Assembly (NCBI RefSeq): GCF_008923365.1
Contig: NZ_WBMR01000001.1
Coordinates: 186,001-250,000 of the forward strand
DNA length: 64,000 nt
Origin: Actinomadura montaniterrae
GTDB lineage: Bacteria; Actinomycetota; Actinomycetes; Streptosporangiales; Streptosporangiaceae
Direction of reading: 5' to 3'
The notes beneath the pieces are model-generated. The model saw nothing but the letters and a program-made list of their open reading frames with translations, had not been told where the DNA came from and did no database searches. Both the position numbers and the translations under genes were made by a program. The stretch's first letter is position 1, and every line of letters begins with the position of its first letter. Shown here piece by piece: positions 8,315 through 16,483 of this stretch.

Positions 8315-9559
8315 TCAGCCCGGCGCGTCCGAGGACTCCTGAGTCTCCGCCGGGTGGGCCGGTGAGGAGCTGTCGGTGGCGGGCTGCTTCCAGTCCAGGC
8401 ACAGCGCCACCGCGTCGTCGGCGAGGTCCTGGCCTCCGAGGTGCTCCATGAGTTCGGCGATGACCGCCAGTGGCACCTCGGCGGCGTCCAGCATGCGGGT
8501 GCGCCGGGCGACCTGCTGCAGCGCGGTGGTCCCGAAGACGCCGTCCGGTGATGTGGGCGCGGTGTAGAGCCCGTCGCTCACGATGATCAGGCGGTCCCCC
8601 GACTCGATCTTGAATTGCTGGATCTGGTAGCGGGTGTCGGCGAACATGCCGAGCGGCATCTGGTGCTCGAGCTCGATCGGGATCATCGTCGTGCCGCGCA
8701 TCAGCAGGATGTGGGGCGAGCCGGCGTCGACGGCGGAGACGACACCGTCGGCCAGGTTCACCCGCATCACCAGCGTCTCGGTGAACTCCGTGCCGCGGTA
8801 GCGGGCGTGGACCATGTCGCCGGCGAGGGCCGCCTGCTCGGCGACGTCGGCGCCCGAACGGCGGGCGTTGCGCAGCGCGCCGACGGCGAGGGAGGTCAGC
8901 AGCGCTGCCTGGATGCCCGTCCCGGACCCGTTGGTGACGGTCAGGGTCAGATGGTCTTGCTCGGTCGACCAGTCGAAGTTGTCCCCGCCGATCGCATAGG
9001 CCGGCTCCAGGTGCCCGGCCAGGCTGAACTCCTCACCCGCGCAGCCGTGCCCGGGCAGCAGCTGCCACTGGATCTCGGCCGCGAGAGTGAGCCGCCGCAG
9101 ACGACGAGCCCTCTCGTAGCGGTCGGTGTGGTTCCAGGCGACCTTCAAGGCGCAGCCGATGATCTCCGCCACCTCGGCCAGATCCGGGAGGAGATCCTCA
9201 GGGGCCGGATCACCGGTGGTCACGGCGAGCACCCCCAGCCGCTCACCGCGGGCGGTGACCGGCACGCAGACCTCACACCCGTCGGGAGCGGCGCCCCGTC
9301 CGGCGACCGGGTTGAGGGTCGGCTTCCGGGACACGAACGCGCGTCCGGCCAACGTCCCCGCTATCCGGACAGGTTCCGGCTCGTCCTGGCCGTCGAGCGG
9401 GACCAGGACGTTGAGGTGATAGTCCGCGAGCAGGATTCGGACGGCGGAGACCGCGGGCAGGCACCCCTTGAGCGCCTCTTCCACGGCCTCGGGCAGAGAA
9501 TGCGCTGGTGTGCGGCGCAGGCGGTCCTCCACCTGCGCGGGGCGTGTTGCGCGCGTCAT
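8315..9559 (-). CDS. GAF-like plus SpoIIE/PP2C-type serine phosphatase
   Basis: A 414-residue cytoplasmic protein. Residues 20-145 resemble a GAF sensor (PVTARGERLGVLAV), and residues 155-390 the SpoIIE-type PP2C phosphatase fold seen in partner-switching systems that dephosphorylate anti-anti-sigma factors. Recognisable motifs: AAEIQWQLLPG, AIGGDNFDW, AALLTSLAVGALRNARRSG, IVSDGLY and DLADDAVAL. Odd point: the usual GDVxGHG metal motif reads TNGSGTG, so one metal ligand is Asn instead of Asp; activity may be reduced or the subfamily may tolerate it. No anti-sigma/anti-anti-sigma partner is adjacent, so it probably acts in trans. Confidence 0.88.
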   Translation of the reverse strand: MTRATRPAQVEDRLRRTPAHSLPEAVEEALKGCLPAVSAVRILLADYHLNVLVPLDGQDEPEPVRIAGTLAGRAFVSRKPTLNPVAGRGAAPDGCEVCVPVTARGERLGVLAVTTGDPAPEDLLPDLAEVAEIIGCALKVAWNHTDRYERARRLRRLTLAAEIQWQLLPGHGCAGEEFSLAGHLEPAYAIGGDNFDWSTEQDHLTLTVTNGSGTGIQAALLTSLAVGALRNARRSGADVAEQAALAGDMVHARYRGTEFTETLVMRVNLADGVVSAVDAGSPHILLMRGTTMIPIELEHQMPLGMFADTRYQIQQFKIESGDRLIIVSDGLYTAPTSPDGVFGTTALQQVARRTRMLDAAEVPLAVIAELMEHLGGQDLADDAVALCLDWKQPATDSSSPAHPAETQESSDAPG

Positions 9560-10486
9560 CGCAAGCGCTCCGGCGTCACGCCGACCTGCCCATGGCGGTG
9601 GCCGGCGCCGGGCCGCTCATCGAGCCGGCCCCTCTTTGGCACTGCATAGGCGGCGGCTCCTCCACCAGTTCTCGGCACCGGGGCCGACAGCACCCCGGCC
9701 ACGGCCGCGGAGCGGTTGTCGGCCGCCGATGTGATGCCCTGCGTCACGGCCTCACTGACCTGCGGGCCGGCCTTGAAGATACCCGCAGAAGCGACAAATC
9801 AGGAACTAATGGTCACTTTTGCTCTGACCCGACGGCCGAGGTAGTCCTGGTCACCGGCGACTTCCCGGCCGCGCGACGGTGGTATGCACGGTGGCCAGGT
9901 GGCGCGAGACGGTTGCGGCGCGGCAGCGGGTGAGCGGTGTCGGCCTGTAGACGCAGTTGGCTGCGGTGAGGTCTCGCGCAGGATGAGCTGGGTGCTGGTC
10001 GCCGCGGCGATCACCCCACCCGACGCGGACCGCCGCAGCCGGGCCCGGTGGTTCGATCGCGCTGAGGTCCGATGCGGCTGGGGCCAAGTGTTGATCCTCG
10101 AGCCCTGAGTCGGGTGAGCTCGGCGGCGGATGCGTCGTGGTCGAGCGCCCTGAGGGCGGCTTGATGTGCTCGGGCGTCCGCGTGATCCTCCGGGCCAGAT
10201 CACGCCTTTTTGGCTGATGATTCCCCGCCGCGCTCATGGTGTCCTGGGACGGCTTCAGATTGACCGCCCCCGCCCGCTGGCAAGCCGGTGGTTTCTGCCG
10301 CCGGTGCTGTCCCGATCTGCGTCTTCGGTGCCATCCTGCGGGCAGAGACGGCAGGGCTCGGCGGCGGCGTGTGATCCGTCGGAGGCTTATCGGGCCTGCG
10401 GGACAACGGGCGATGACGATGGCCCACTGGATGGCCTCACCACCCCGAGGAGATCGGCAACACATCCTGAGTGGGCCGATAGGACG
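9560..10486. other. Gene-poor stretch, no convincing gene
   Basis: About 930 bp in which open frames on both strands have no recognisable domain and no convincing ribosome-binding site. I see no RNA gene or repeat. It may be eroded DNA. Confidence 0.5.
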
Positions 10487-10924
10487 TCAGCTCTGCTTCA
10501 ACTCCTCGGCGAGCATCACGATGATGCCGCTGGGACCGCGGACGTACGCGAGCTTGCAGATGTCCTCATAGGTGGCCACGCCGCGAAGCGGACGGCATCC
10601 GTGTTTCGCGGCTATCTCAAGGGCTTTGTCGATGTCGTCGACCGAGAACGCGACGCGGTGCATGCCGATCTCGTTGGGACGAGTGGGCGTCGACTCGATC
10701 GCTGTGGGGTGGATGTACTCGAAGAGCTCGAGGTGACCGTGGCCATCTGGCGTCCGGAGCATCGCGATGTTGACGTGGTTGCCATCAAGGCCGACGGCGG
10801 TGTCGGTCCACTCACCACTGACCGTGTCACGGCCGACGACCGTGAGACCGAGGTCTGCGAAAAATGCGATCGCTGCTTCGAGGTCGCGAACGGTGATGCC
10901 GACGTTCTCAAGCTTGATGGCCAT
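10487..10924 (-). CDS. VOC (glyoxalase/bleomycin-resistance fold) protein
   Basis: A 145-residue single-domain VOC protein. It has the two beta-alpha-beta-beta-beta halves: KLENVGITVRDLEAAIAFFADLGL then GNHVNIAMLRTPDGHGHLEL, and MHRVAFSVDDIDKALEIAAKHG then YVRGPSGIIVMLAEEL. Possible metal ligands are the His of MHRVAFSV and the Glu of GHLELFEY; the final Glu is uncertain. Members are dioxygenases, isomerases or drug-binding proteins, so the function is open. Start ATG 10924 is chosen for the family N-terminus MAIKLENVGI; an ATG 9 bp upstream is also possible. It stands alone. Confidence 0.88.
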   Translation of the reverse strand: MAIKLENVGITVRDLEAAIAFFADLGLTVVGRDTVSGEWTDTAVGLDGNHVNIAMLRTPDGHGHLELFEYIHPTAIESTPTRPNEIGMHRVAFSVDDIDKALEIAAKHGCRPLRGVATYEDICKLAYVRGPSGIIVMLAEELKQS

Positions 10925-11419
10925 GGGCCGCATGCTACCGAGCCAGGGCCGACCAGCTCCGACGGCGAGCCGGGTGACAAGCACGCGACCGTCTACCGCG
11001 CCGCCGCCGTCCTCAACGCCGTCATGGCCTGGACCCGGCGGTTTGTCAGGGCTCACCGTAGTTCCTGATTGCTCACGGGGTTTGTTCGATCGAGTCGGGA
11101 CCACTAGAGCCGTCGGCGGTGGCGCTCTCCCGAACCCGGCCGCTACGGCGACTCGCCCGCTGCAGGCCCCGCCGTTGCGGACCGCCCTTGGCTGGTGGGC
11201 GGCGCAGTCGTGTGACGGCACGAGAGCCGGGCCGGCGCGTTCTGAGGGAGGGAACTCGCCGGCCCGGTTGATGCGCTGACGCTGAGCGAGACTGTCTCTG
11301 CCGGTTGCCGTTTCCTCCTTCCGTCGTGACGTGCTGCCTCGGCATATACGGCTGCTCGTCCCGAGGACCACCCCGGGAGGTGCTCGCTCCGTCATCGGGA
11401 TGCTCCACCGTCGGGTGCG
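10925..11419. other. Intergenic stretch without recognisable gene
   Basis: About 500 bp; the open frames here are low-complexity and arginine-rich on both strands, and none has a recognisable domain. Confidence 0.45.
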
Positions 11420-11776
11420 TCATGGCCGGGCCGTCGCGGGAATCCGACCTCCAGGCTCCGGCTGGAGCACCGATGCAGGAGAGCGACGTCGGCGCGGCGG
11501 AGGTGAGCGCTGACGCCGGATCGCGTTGCCGCCGACGGCGGCCGAGCCCCCGGCCCGGCGGTGACCAGGGGACTCCGGCACGTCATATCGCCACGGTCGC
11601 CCGGTGGGGGGAGTGGACGGGGGTGCAGGCGGCCCGGGCCAGGTAGGTGGCGCGCCATAGCTTGCCGCGATCAGGGCGTCGAACTCCTCGCGCAGCCACT
11701 GGTCGTCGGCGCAGATCAGCTCTGCGAACTCACGGCCGACCCGCCGCGGCACACGAATCGGGGCCATCCCTTGCAT
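11420..11776 (-). CDS. Small proline-rich actinomycete protein, function unknown
   Basis: A 118-residue protein with a conserved-looking helical N-terminal half (VGREFAELICADDQW, REEFDALIAASYG) followed by a Pro/Arg-rich tail containing RQRSPP. I recognise this architecture as a recurrent small hypothetical protein of actinomycetes; no function is known to me. ATG 11776 is preferred because GGGAG lies 8 bp upstream; GTG 11785 and ATG 11767 are alternatives. It is divergent from the Hsp20 gene, with about 390 bp between them. Confidence 0.6.
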   Translation of the reverse strand: MQGMAPIRVPRRVGREFAELICADDQWLREEFDALIAASYGAPPTWPGPPAPPSTPPTGRPWRYDVPESPGHRRAGGSAAVGGNAIRRQRSPPPRRRRSPASVLQPEPGGRIPATARP

Positions 11777-12055
11777 GTCGATCACTCCCGGAAACCTCTA
11801 CCAGCGTCACCAGGTCTACGACCGATACACATTTTCTATACCCACGACCGAAGAAAAATGTCAAGCCCCTGGTCGTCAGCAAGCCCACCGCCGAGAGGTG
11901 TCGGCGAAGAGGCCGAGGAGAGGGCTGCCGTCGGCTACGCCACCTCGTCCAGGGGCGACAGCCTCTCTTGGCGCCCCCACTTGGCCTGATGGTCTGCCTT
12001 GACACGTCGAACCAACCTCAGAGGGCGGGCTGGATGCTTGGCTGCCGACCAATGT

Positions 12056-12146
12056 TTGACAACCAGCACGGCATGGTACTTATGATTTCAGTTGCAGGGT
12101 TCCTTCCCTGCGAGACGCAAACAGTCCCGGGCGTGGAGGCCCCGGG
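12056..12146 (+). promoter_or_regulatory. Candidate Hsp20 promoter and structured 5' UTR
   Basis: TTGACA (12056-12061) and TATGAT (12081-12086) form a sigma70-like pair with a long 19-nt spacer. Downstream, GCAGGG/CCCTGC (12094-12111, 6-nt loop) and two CCCGGG copies (12126-12131, 12141-12146) can form hairpins just ahead of the GGAGG ribosome site at 12154-12158. A temperature-responsive leader is possible but is inference. I do not see a clear HAIR (HspR) repeat. Confidence 0.35.
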
Positions 12147-12168
12147 GATCTTCGGAGGTGAGCGAGCG

Positions 12169-12603
12169 ATGCTGCTGACGTCGATCGACCCGTTCGTGCA
12201 GGAGTTCGAGCGCCAGTTCGACCGCGCGATCCGGCAGGCCGGGCTGAGCGGCCGCGGCGAGGGTGCGGGGATGCCGATGGACGGGATCCGCCGCGCCGAT
12301 GACGTCGTCCTGCGGTTCGACCTGCCCGGGATCGACCCCGGCTCGATCGAGGTCACCGTGGACCGCGGCGTGCTGACCGTCAGCGCGCGGCGCGAGGAGG
12401 AGTTCGGCGAAGGCGAGCGCGTCTTCGTCCGCGAGCGCACGATGGGCGCCTTCACCCGCCGCGTCTACCTGTCGGAGCACCTGGACGCCGACGCGATCGA
12501 GGCCGCCTACAACAACGGCGTCCTGGCCGTCCGCATCCCCGTTCTGGAGCAGGCGAAGCCCCGCAAGATCGCCGTCCAGGCTCAGAAGGCGATCAGCAAC
12601 TGA
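12169..12603 (+). CDS. Hsp20/alpha-crystallin small heat-shock protein
   Basis: A 144-residue ATP-independent holdase that binds unfolding proteins. The alpha-crystallin domain spans about residues 40-135: DDVVLRFDLPGIDPGSIEVTV, VLTVSARREEE, MGAFTRRVYL, AYNNGVLAVRIP. The last is the conserved (A/G)xxxNGVL signature. An IXI-like C-terminal motif is not obvious; the tail ends AQKAISN. The start ATG 12169 has GGAGG 10 bp upstream; the frame is open further upstream but without family similarity. A MerR/HspR-type regulator follows 260 bp downstream, a pairing typical of actinomycete small heat-shock loci, suggesting repression at normal temperature. Confidence 0.94.
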   Translation: MLLTSIDPFVQEFERQFDRAIRQAGLSGRGEGAGMPMDGIRRADDVVLRFDLPGIDPGSIEVTVDRGVLTVSARREEEFGEGERVFVRERTMGAFTRRVYLSEHLDADAIEAAYNNGVLAVRIPVLEQAKPRKIAVQAQKAISN

Positions 12604-12645
12604 CGTCCAATGGGCCACAGGCAACCGTCCCGATGAACGGCCGTC

Positions 12646-12678
12646 ACCGACACGGCACCGCACCGCGAGGGTGTCGGT
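12646..12678 (+). terminator. Candidate hairpin terminator after Hsp20
   Basis: ACCGACAC (12646-12653) pairs perfectly with GTGTCGGT (12671-12678), followed by TT. It lies 43 bp after the Hsp20 stop and would separate it from the MerR gene. Confidence 0.4.
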
Positions 12679-12863
12679 TTCGGATCGGGGAACCCGGTGA
12701 ACGCCCGGCCGGCAGCGGACCCGCCGCGACGAGTGCGGTATTCAGGGTCACACCAGCACCACCGCGCCGCGTCTGCGGCGGGCCGCTGCCTCGAAGCCGT
12801 CCGAAGCCCCCGAGCACCAGGCCCGGCACGAAGGCCGGTGATCACTAGAAAGGAGGGCGGCCG

Positions 12864-13268
12864 GTGAAGCTTCCCATGGACGACGAGTACGCGGCGCTGT
12901 TCACCGTCGGGCAGGTCGCCGACATGCTGCAGGTGCAGCAGGCGTTCCTGCGTCGCATCGACACCCAGCAGGTCGTTTCGCCGCAGCGCTCGGCGGGTGG
13001 GCAGCGCCGCTACAGCCGTGCCGAGATCGGCCGCATCCAGCAGGTCGTCACCATGATGGACGAAGGCATGACGCTGCCCGCCATCCGCCGGATCTTCGAG
13101 CTCCAGCACGAACTCGCCGAACTCACGCGTGAACGCGACGAACTCGCCCGTCGTCTCGCTGCCTACGGCGGGACCCGCGCGCCGACAAGCCACGCGCCAG
13201 GTCGCCCAGAAGAACAAGGAGCCGGTGCACCACAGCTCTGCGACCGGCCGCCCCTGGCTTCGTCCTGA
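12864..13268 (+). CDS. MerR-family (HspR-like) transcriptional regulator
   Basis: A 134-residue DNA-binding protein. Residues 12-80 form a MerR winged helix: LFTVGQVADMLQVQQAFLRR, VSPQRSAGGQRRYSRAEI, then the dimerisation helix (LPAIRRIFELQHELAELTRE). The tail after about residue 102 is low-complexity. The recognition helix differs from classical HspR. The GTG start at 12864 is fixed by the strong site AAAGGAGGG (12849-12857). Its position behind Hsp20 suggests it controls that gene. Cysteines for metal sensing are absent, which favours a heat-shock or protein-partner signal. Confidence 0.85.
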   Translation: MKLPMDDEYAALFTVGQVADMLQVQQAFLRRIDTQQVVSPQRSAGGQRRYSRAEIGRIQQVVTMMDEGMTLPAIRRIFELQHELAELTRERDELARRLAAYGGTRAPTSHAPGRPEEQGAGAPQLCDRPPLASS

Positions 13269-13374
13269 GCCGCAAGGACGCAGTCGCGTTGCCCAGTTCT
13301 TGATCACAGATCCGCCCGTGAACCACCAGCCGCCACCTGGCCACGGTGGTCGTTGATGTGCAGGAGAAGACAGC

Positions 13375-13788
13375 TTGTCCGCCCTCACAGAGCAGGTCGA
13401 GGACCTTCCCGCGTTCGGATACGGTCGCTGGCGGCAGCCGCTGAGGTCCCGCCGCGACCGTGACGCCGAGACCATTCGGGAGGTGTTGCGCAACGCCGGA
13501 CGCCCCGAATTCGGCCACCCTGGCGACGGCTTCTTCGTCGACGGCGGCCGCGACGGCGACCCCTTCCTGGTCGCCTGCGCCTCTCGCGCCCGCCGCCGCA
13601 CCCTCAGCCCCGCCGCCGAAATCGCCGCCTACACCACCGCCCTCACCACCGCCGGAATGCGCGTCGAGCCCCCAACCGGTCCGGACCTCAGCCCCCTGCT
13701 CCTGCACGTCTACCCCCGCCAAGAGGACGAACGTGCGATCGAACCGGATACCGGAACATCGATGAGAAAGCCGCCAGCGGCGCGCTGA
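13375..13788 (+). CDS. Hypothetical protein downstream of MerR gene
   Basis: A 137-residue protein I do not recognise. It starts with a TTG at 13375 preceded by CAGGAGA. The sequence is acidic/basic-mixed with a possible core GFFVDGGRDGDPFLVACASR and a second part LLLHVYPRQEDER. No signal peptide or TM is visible. Codon use is typical for the window, which supports coding. It lies 106 bp after the MerR gene in the same direction, so co-transcription is possible. Confidence 0.5.
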   Translation: MSALTEQVEDLPAFGYGRWRQPLRSRRDRDAETIREVLRNAGRPEFGHPGDGFFVDGGRDGDPFLVACASRARRRTLSPAAEIAAYTTALTTAGMRVEPPTGPDLSPLLLHVYPRQEDERAIEPDTGTSMRKPPAAR

Positions 13789-13931
13789 CCACCCCTGCCA
13801 CGCACCTCGGTCGGCAGTCGACGACACATCGACTGCCGACCGCCTGAAGCCGCCGAGATTGGTCTTGGCTGCGGCCAGACTCCGTTCATGAACGCCATCG
13901 CGGGCGGCCTCCGTCCTCTTTGAGGACGCGA

Positions 13932-13950
13932 CCGGGCGGCGGCCGCCCGG
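13932..13950. repeat. GC-rich 9-bp inverted repeat
   Basis: CCGGGCGGC and GCCGCCCGG are separated by a single G. This could be a hairpin or a protein site; it lies 30 bp from the next palindrome. Confidence 0.4.
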
Positions 13951-13979
13951 GCTGCCAAACGACATGGCCAATAACCTGG

Positions 13980-13999
13980 CGTAAAACGATCGTTTTGCG
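13980..13999. promoter_or_regulatory. Palindrome with AAAACGATCGTTTT core
   Basis: A 14-bp perfect palindrome (13983-13996) extended to 20 bp with one mismatched pair. It is unusually AT-rich for this genome and lies about 470 bp before the serine recombinase gene, so an operator or a resolution/crossover site is possible. Confidence 0.4.
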
Positions 14000-14466
14000 A
14001 CGCCTCAAACGGCGGCGCCTCTTCGTGAAGCGTCTCGGCAAGGCCACGTTGGCTGGGGTGAACACGAACCTCTTCCAGGCGGTCTTGAGAACGACCCGGG
14101 AGTCGTTCAGGCTCAGAGAGCCGAGCGGCCAGGGGACGCCGAGGTTCCCCCAGGACCACATGGTCGACGGAACCGTGGCTCCACCCCGCTACCTCCTCGG
14201 CTGTGTCATTAGCCTTACCTGCTTCATAGATCACCTATCGGGGAGGGCGATCCGAGTGCCGGGCGGTCGTGATCGTATACTTCACCGCGAACACCCGGGC
14301 GACGCTGCCGTGGCTGGACGCAGGCGTCGAAAACATTCGTTTCTTGGATACGGTCCGTCGAGGGCTCTCCAGGCGAGCCGAATCGGCCGAAGCGGCGTTA
14401 AAAGCGCGTCGGAAATTCCGAGTGTTCATCTAGTCTCACCCCACCCATTTTCGTACAGTCGCGGGC

Positions 14467-15528
14467 ATGGAGGAGAGGCAGGTATCGGAGGACGTCGAGC
14501 TTCCGGCGGGCCCGCTGCTGGACGGCTCGCTGGGCGAGGACCCGCTCGCGCCGGAGCCGGCCGTAGTCGAGGGTGGAATCCTGATCGGCTACGCCCGGGT
14601 GTCGACCGGGCGGCCCCTGGACCGGCAGCTCGCCGCGCTCGAGCAGGCCGGGTGCGCACGGATCTACGCTGACAAGAAGTCCGGCCAGAACGTCGAGCGC
14701 GCCGAGCTGTGGAAGGCGCTGGAGTACGCCCGGCCCGGCGACACCCTCGTCGTGCCCTCGCTGGACCGCTTGAGCCGCTCACTGAAGGAGCTCATCGCGA
14801 TCGTCGCCGGCCTGCGCACGCGGGGGATCGGGTTCCGGTCGCTGCACGAGGCGATCGACACCACCACGCCGGGCGGGCGCCTGGTCTTCCATGTGTTCGC
14901 CGCCCTGGCGGAGTTCATCCGCGAGCTGATCGTGGAGGGCACCCGCGAGGGCCGGGAGGCCACGCCGACGCGGGGGCGGCCTTCGGCGCTCACTCCTGAT
15001 CAGGTCCGCCGGGCCCGTTCTCTGCTGACCCGGCCGGACGAGTCCGTCGCCTCGATCGCCCGGCTGCTCGGGGTCAGCCGCTCCACGCTGTACAGGAACG
15101 TCCCCGAGGCGGCAGGCGGGTCCCGCGTCATCGAGCCTCCCGCCGACCCCGCGCTCGCGCCCGGGGAGAACGCATCCGCGGACGGCGCTTTTCGGGAGAA
15201 CGAGGATGCGGCACCTGTTCGCTGGGACGGGGAATGGCGGCTGGTCCCCGACGATCAGGACGAAGACCGCTGGCACATCACCCACCACGGACACCTCGCC
15301 GGGACCATCACCAAGACCGAACCGCGGGAAGGCCCTCGCGCCGAGGAGCCCGCCGACCGTGAATGGCCCACGGGAATCCGCCCGGGATGGCGGGCCGTGA
15401 CGTCCAACGGGCGGCACCTGCCGGCCGAGCCTGGTTACAGCTACAGTCCGCGCAGCACCGAGACCTGGCGTACCCGGGACCTGGCGGCTAGCGCGGTCGC
15501 CCGAGCGCACCTGCTCCACTGCCGGTGA
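14467..15528 (+). CDS. Serine recombinase (resolvase/invertase) with long C-terminal extension
   Basis: A 353-residue site-specific recombinase. The catalytic domain (about 38-165) carries GYARVSTG with nucleophile Ser46, DKKSGQNVERAEL, and the active-site motif LDRLSRS. The helix-turn-helix of Hin type follows (LTPDQVRRARSLL, SVASIARLLGVSRSTLYRN, about 175-215). Resolvases end here; this one continues for about 140 acidic then aromatic residues (DGEWRLVPDD, DRWHITHHGHLAGTI, GWRAVTSNGRHL), which I do not recognise as a known domain. It borders the van locus, consistent with mobility. ATG 14467 gives a 37-residue leader before the domain; later starts are possible. Confidence 0.88.
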   Translation: MEERQVSEDVELPAGPLLDGSLGEDPLAPEPAVVEGGILIGYARVSTGRPLDRQLAALEQAGCARIYADKKSGQNVERAELWKALEYARPGDTLVVPSLDRLSRSLKELIAIVAGLRTRGIGFRSLHEAIDTTTPGGRLVFHVFAALAEFIRELIVEGTREGREATPTRGRPSALTPDQVRRARSLLTRPDESVASIARLLGVSRSTLYRNVPEAAGGSRVIEPPADPALAPGENASADGAFRENEDAAPVRWDGEWRLVPDDQDEDRWHITHHGHLAGTITKTEPREGPRAEEPADREWPTGIRPGWRAVTSNGRHLPAEPGYSYSPRSTETWRTRDLAASAVARAHLLHCR

Positions 15529-15809
15529 TCCACGCGACACCGGCCTGATAACGCCGGCCAGCAGCGTCATCGGGCGTCCGGTGCCGGTCGTTGGACTCGC
15601 GATTGCCCCGCCGCCGGCAATTTCCGTCAAGGACCCTTTCAGGCCGCTTTAGGGAGATGACTCAGGCTTCAATGACGCCATCAGATTCGGCAAACGCTGC
15701 CCCATCTGTTCGCCGTCAGCGAAATCGACGTCCTCTCCTGAGCGGTGACCGCCTACTGGCCGGTCTGGCGACGCTCCAACTCCGCGTAGAACTCGCAGGT
15801 GTGCTGTTT
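15529..15809. other. Intergenic stretch upstream of vanR
   Basis: No gene seen. A short open frame at 15591-15854 has no recognisable domain. Confidence 0.4.
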
Positions 15810-15843
15810 CGATACGTCGGCGATATCCCCTCGCGCCTACGAT
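15810..15843 (+). promoter_or_regulatory. Candidate VanR box and -10 of vanRS
   Basis: CGATACGTCGGCGATAT (15810-15826) contains CGATA twice at an 11-bp spacing, the geometry of an OmpR-type tandem site. A possible -10 TACGAT (15838-15843) follows and vanR starts at 15851. The same box occurs upstream of vanH (22200-22216). Confidence 0.5.
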
Positions 15844-15850
15844 TTGGAGC

Positions 15851-16483
15851 ATGAGTGTGCTGGTTGTCGAGGATGAGCCCTACAAGGCCGAGGCCATCTG
15901 CGATGGACTGCGCCAGGAGGCCATCGCGGCCGACATCGCCGGAGACGGCGACGCCGCCCTGGGGATGCTGAGCATCAATCCCTGGGCCATCGCCGTCCCC
16001 GACCGCGATATCCCCGGGCCTTCCGGCGACGAGGTCGCCGAACGTATCGTCGCTTCAGGCAGCGGCAGGCCGATTCCGATGCCCACGGCTGCGGGCCGTC
16101 TGTACGACAAGGCCTCCGGGGCCGAGTTCGGCGCCGATGACTACCTCACCAAGCCATTCGAATTGCAAGAACTCGTGCCCCGTCTCAGGACTCTTGACCG
16201 CAGGCGTGCCCACAACAAGCCGCCAGCACGAGGGCTCGCCGATGTGCGGCTGGACTCGCGCTGCGAGGCCGACCGGGACGGCCGGTACGTCTCGCTATCC
16301 CGGAAGCAGTTCGCGGTGCTCGAAGTCCTCGTGGCCGGCCCGTTCACCAATGCCGTGCGCATCACGGTGTCCGCACTGCGCAAGCGGCATGGCGATCCCT
16401 GGCTGATCGCCACGGCGCCTGGCGTCGGATATCGAATCGACACAGGGCAAGAAGTCAGGAGCGGGGGAGGCGAACGTGGATAG
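15851..16483 (+). CDS. vanR: VanR-like response regulator with a shortened DNA-binding domain
   Basis: A 210-residue OmpR-family regulator expected to activate vanHAX when phosphorylated by VanS. The receiver domain (1-118) keeps the acidic pocket, phospho-acceptor Asp51 (AVPDRDIPG), Thr79 and Lys101 (LTKPFELQEL). The C-terminal winged helix begins RKQFAVLEVLVA and then jumps directly to GPFTNAVRITVSALRKR, so the helix 1-helix 2 segment normally present (about 20-22 residues) is missing in frame. Prolines replace the usual Leu at several core positions (AVPD, PIPMPT). The GVGYRI wing remains. I judge it likely to be defective in DNA binding. It overlaps vanS by 8 bp. Family assignment rests on close resemblance to the Streptomyces VanR pattern. 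Confidence 0.85.
   Translation: MSVLVVEDEPYKAEAICDGLRQEAIAADIAGDGDAALGMLSINPWAIAVPDRDIPGPSGDEVAERIVASGSGRPIPMPTAAGRLYDKASGAEFGADDYLTKPFELQELVPRLRTLDRRRAHNKPPARGLADVRLDSRCEADRDGRYVSLSRKQFAVLEVLVAGPFTNAVRITVSALRKRHGDPWLIATAPGVGYRIDTGQEVRSGGGERG

Larger units (their letters stand above)
13789..14466. other. Intergenic stretch with two palindromes before recombinase gene
   Basis: About 680 bp without a gene I can name; the minus-strand frame beginning at 14234 (MIYEAGKANDTAEEVAGW) looks briefly protein-like but has no known family. Two palindromes are present and listed separately. The DNA is AT-richer near 14230-14460. Confidence 0.4.

Noticed and set aside
8615..9649. Plus-strand frame opposite the SpoIIE-type phosphatase
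   Set aside because: It lacks any domain and is the antisense of a well-supported gene.
9560..10486. Several 100-200-codon frames in the gap before the VOC gene
   Set aside because: Low-complexity sequence, no ribosome site and no recognisable family.
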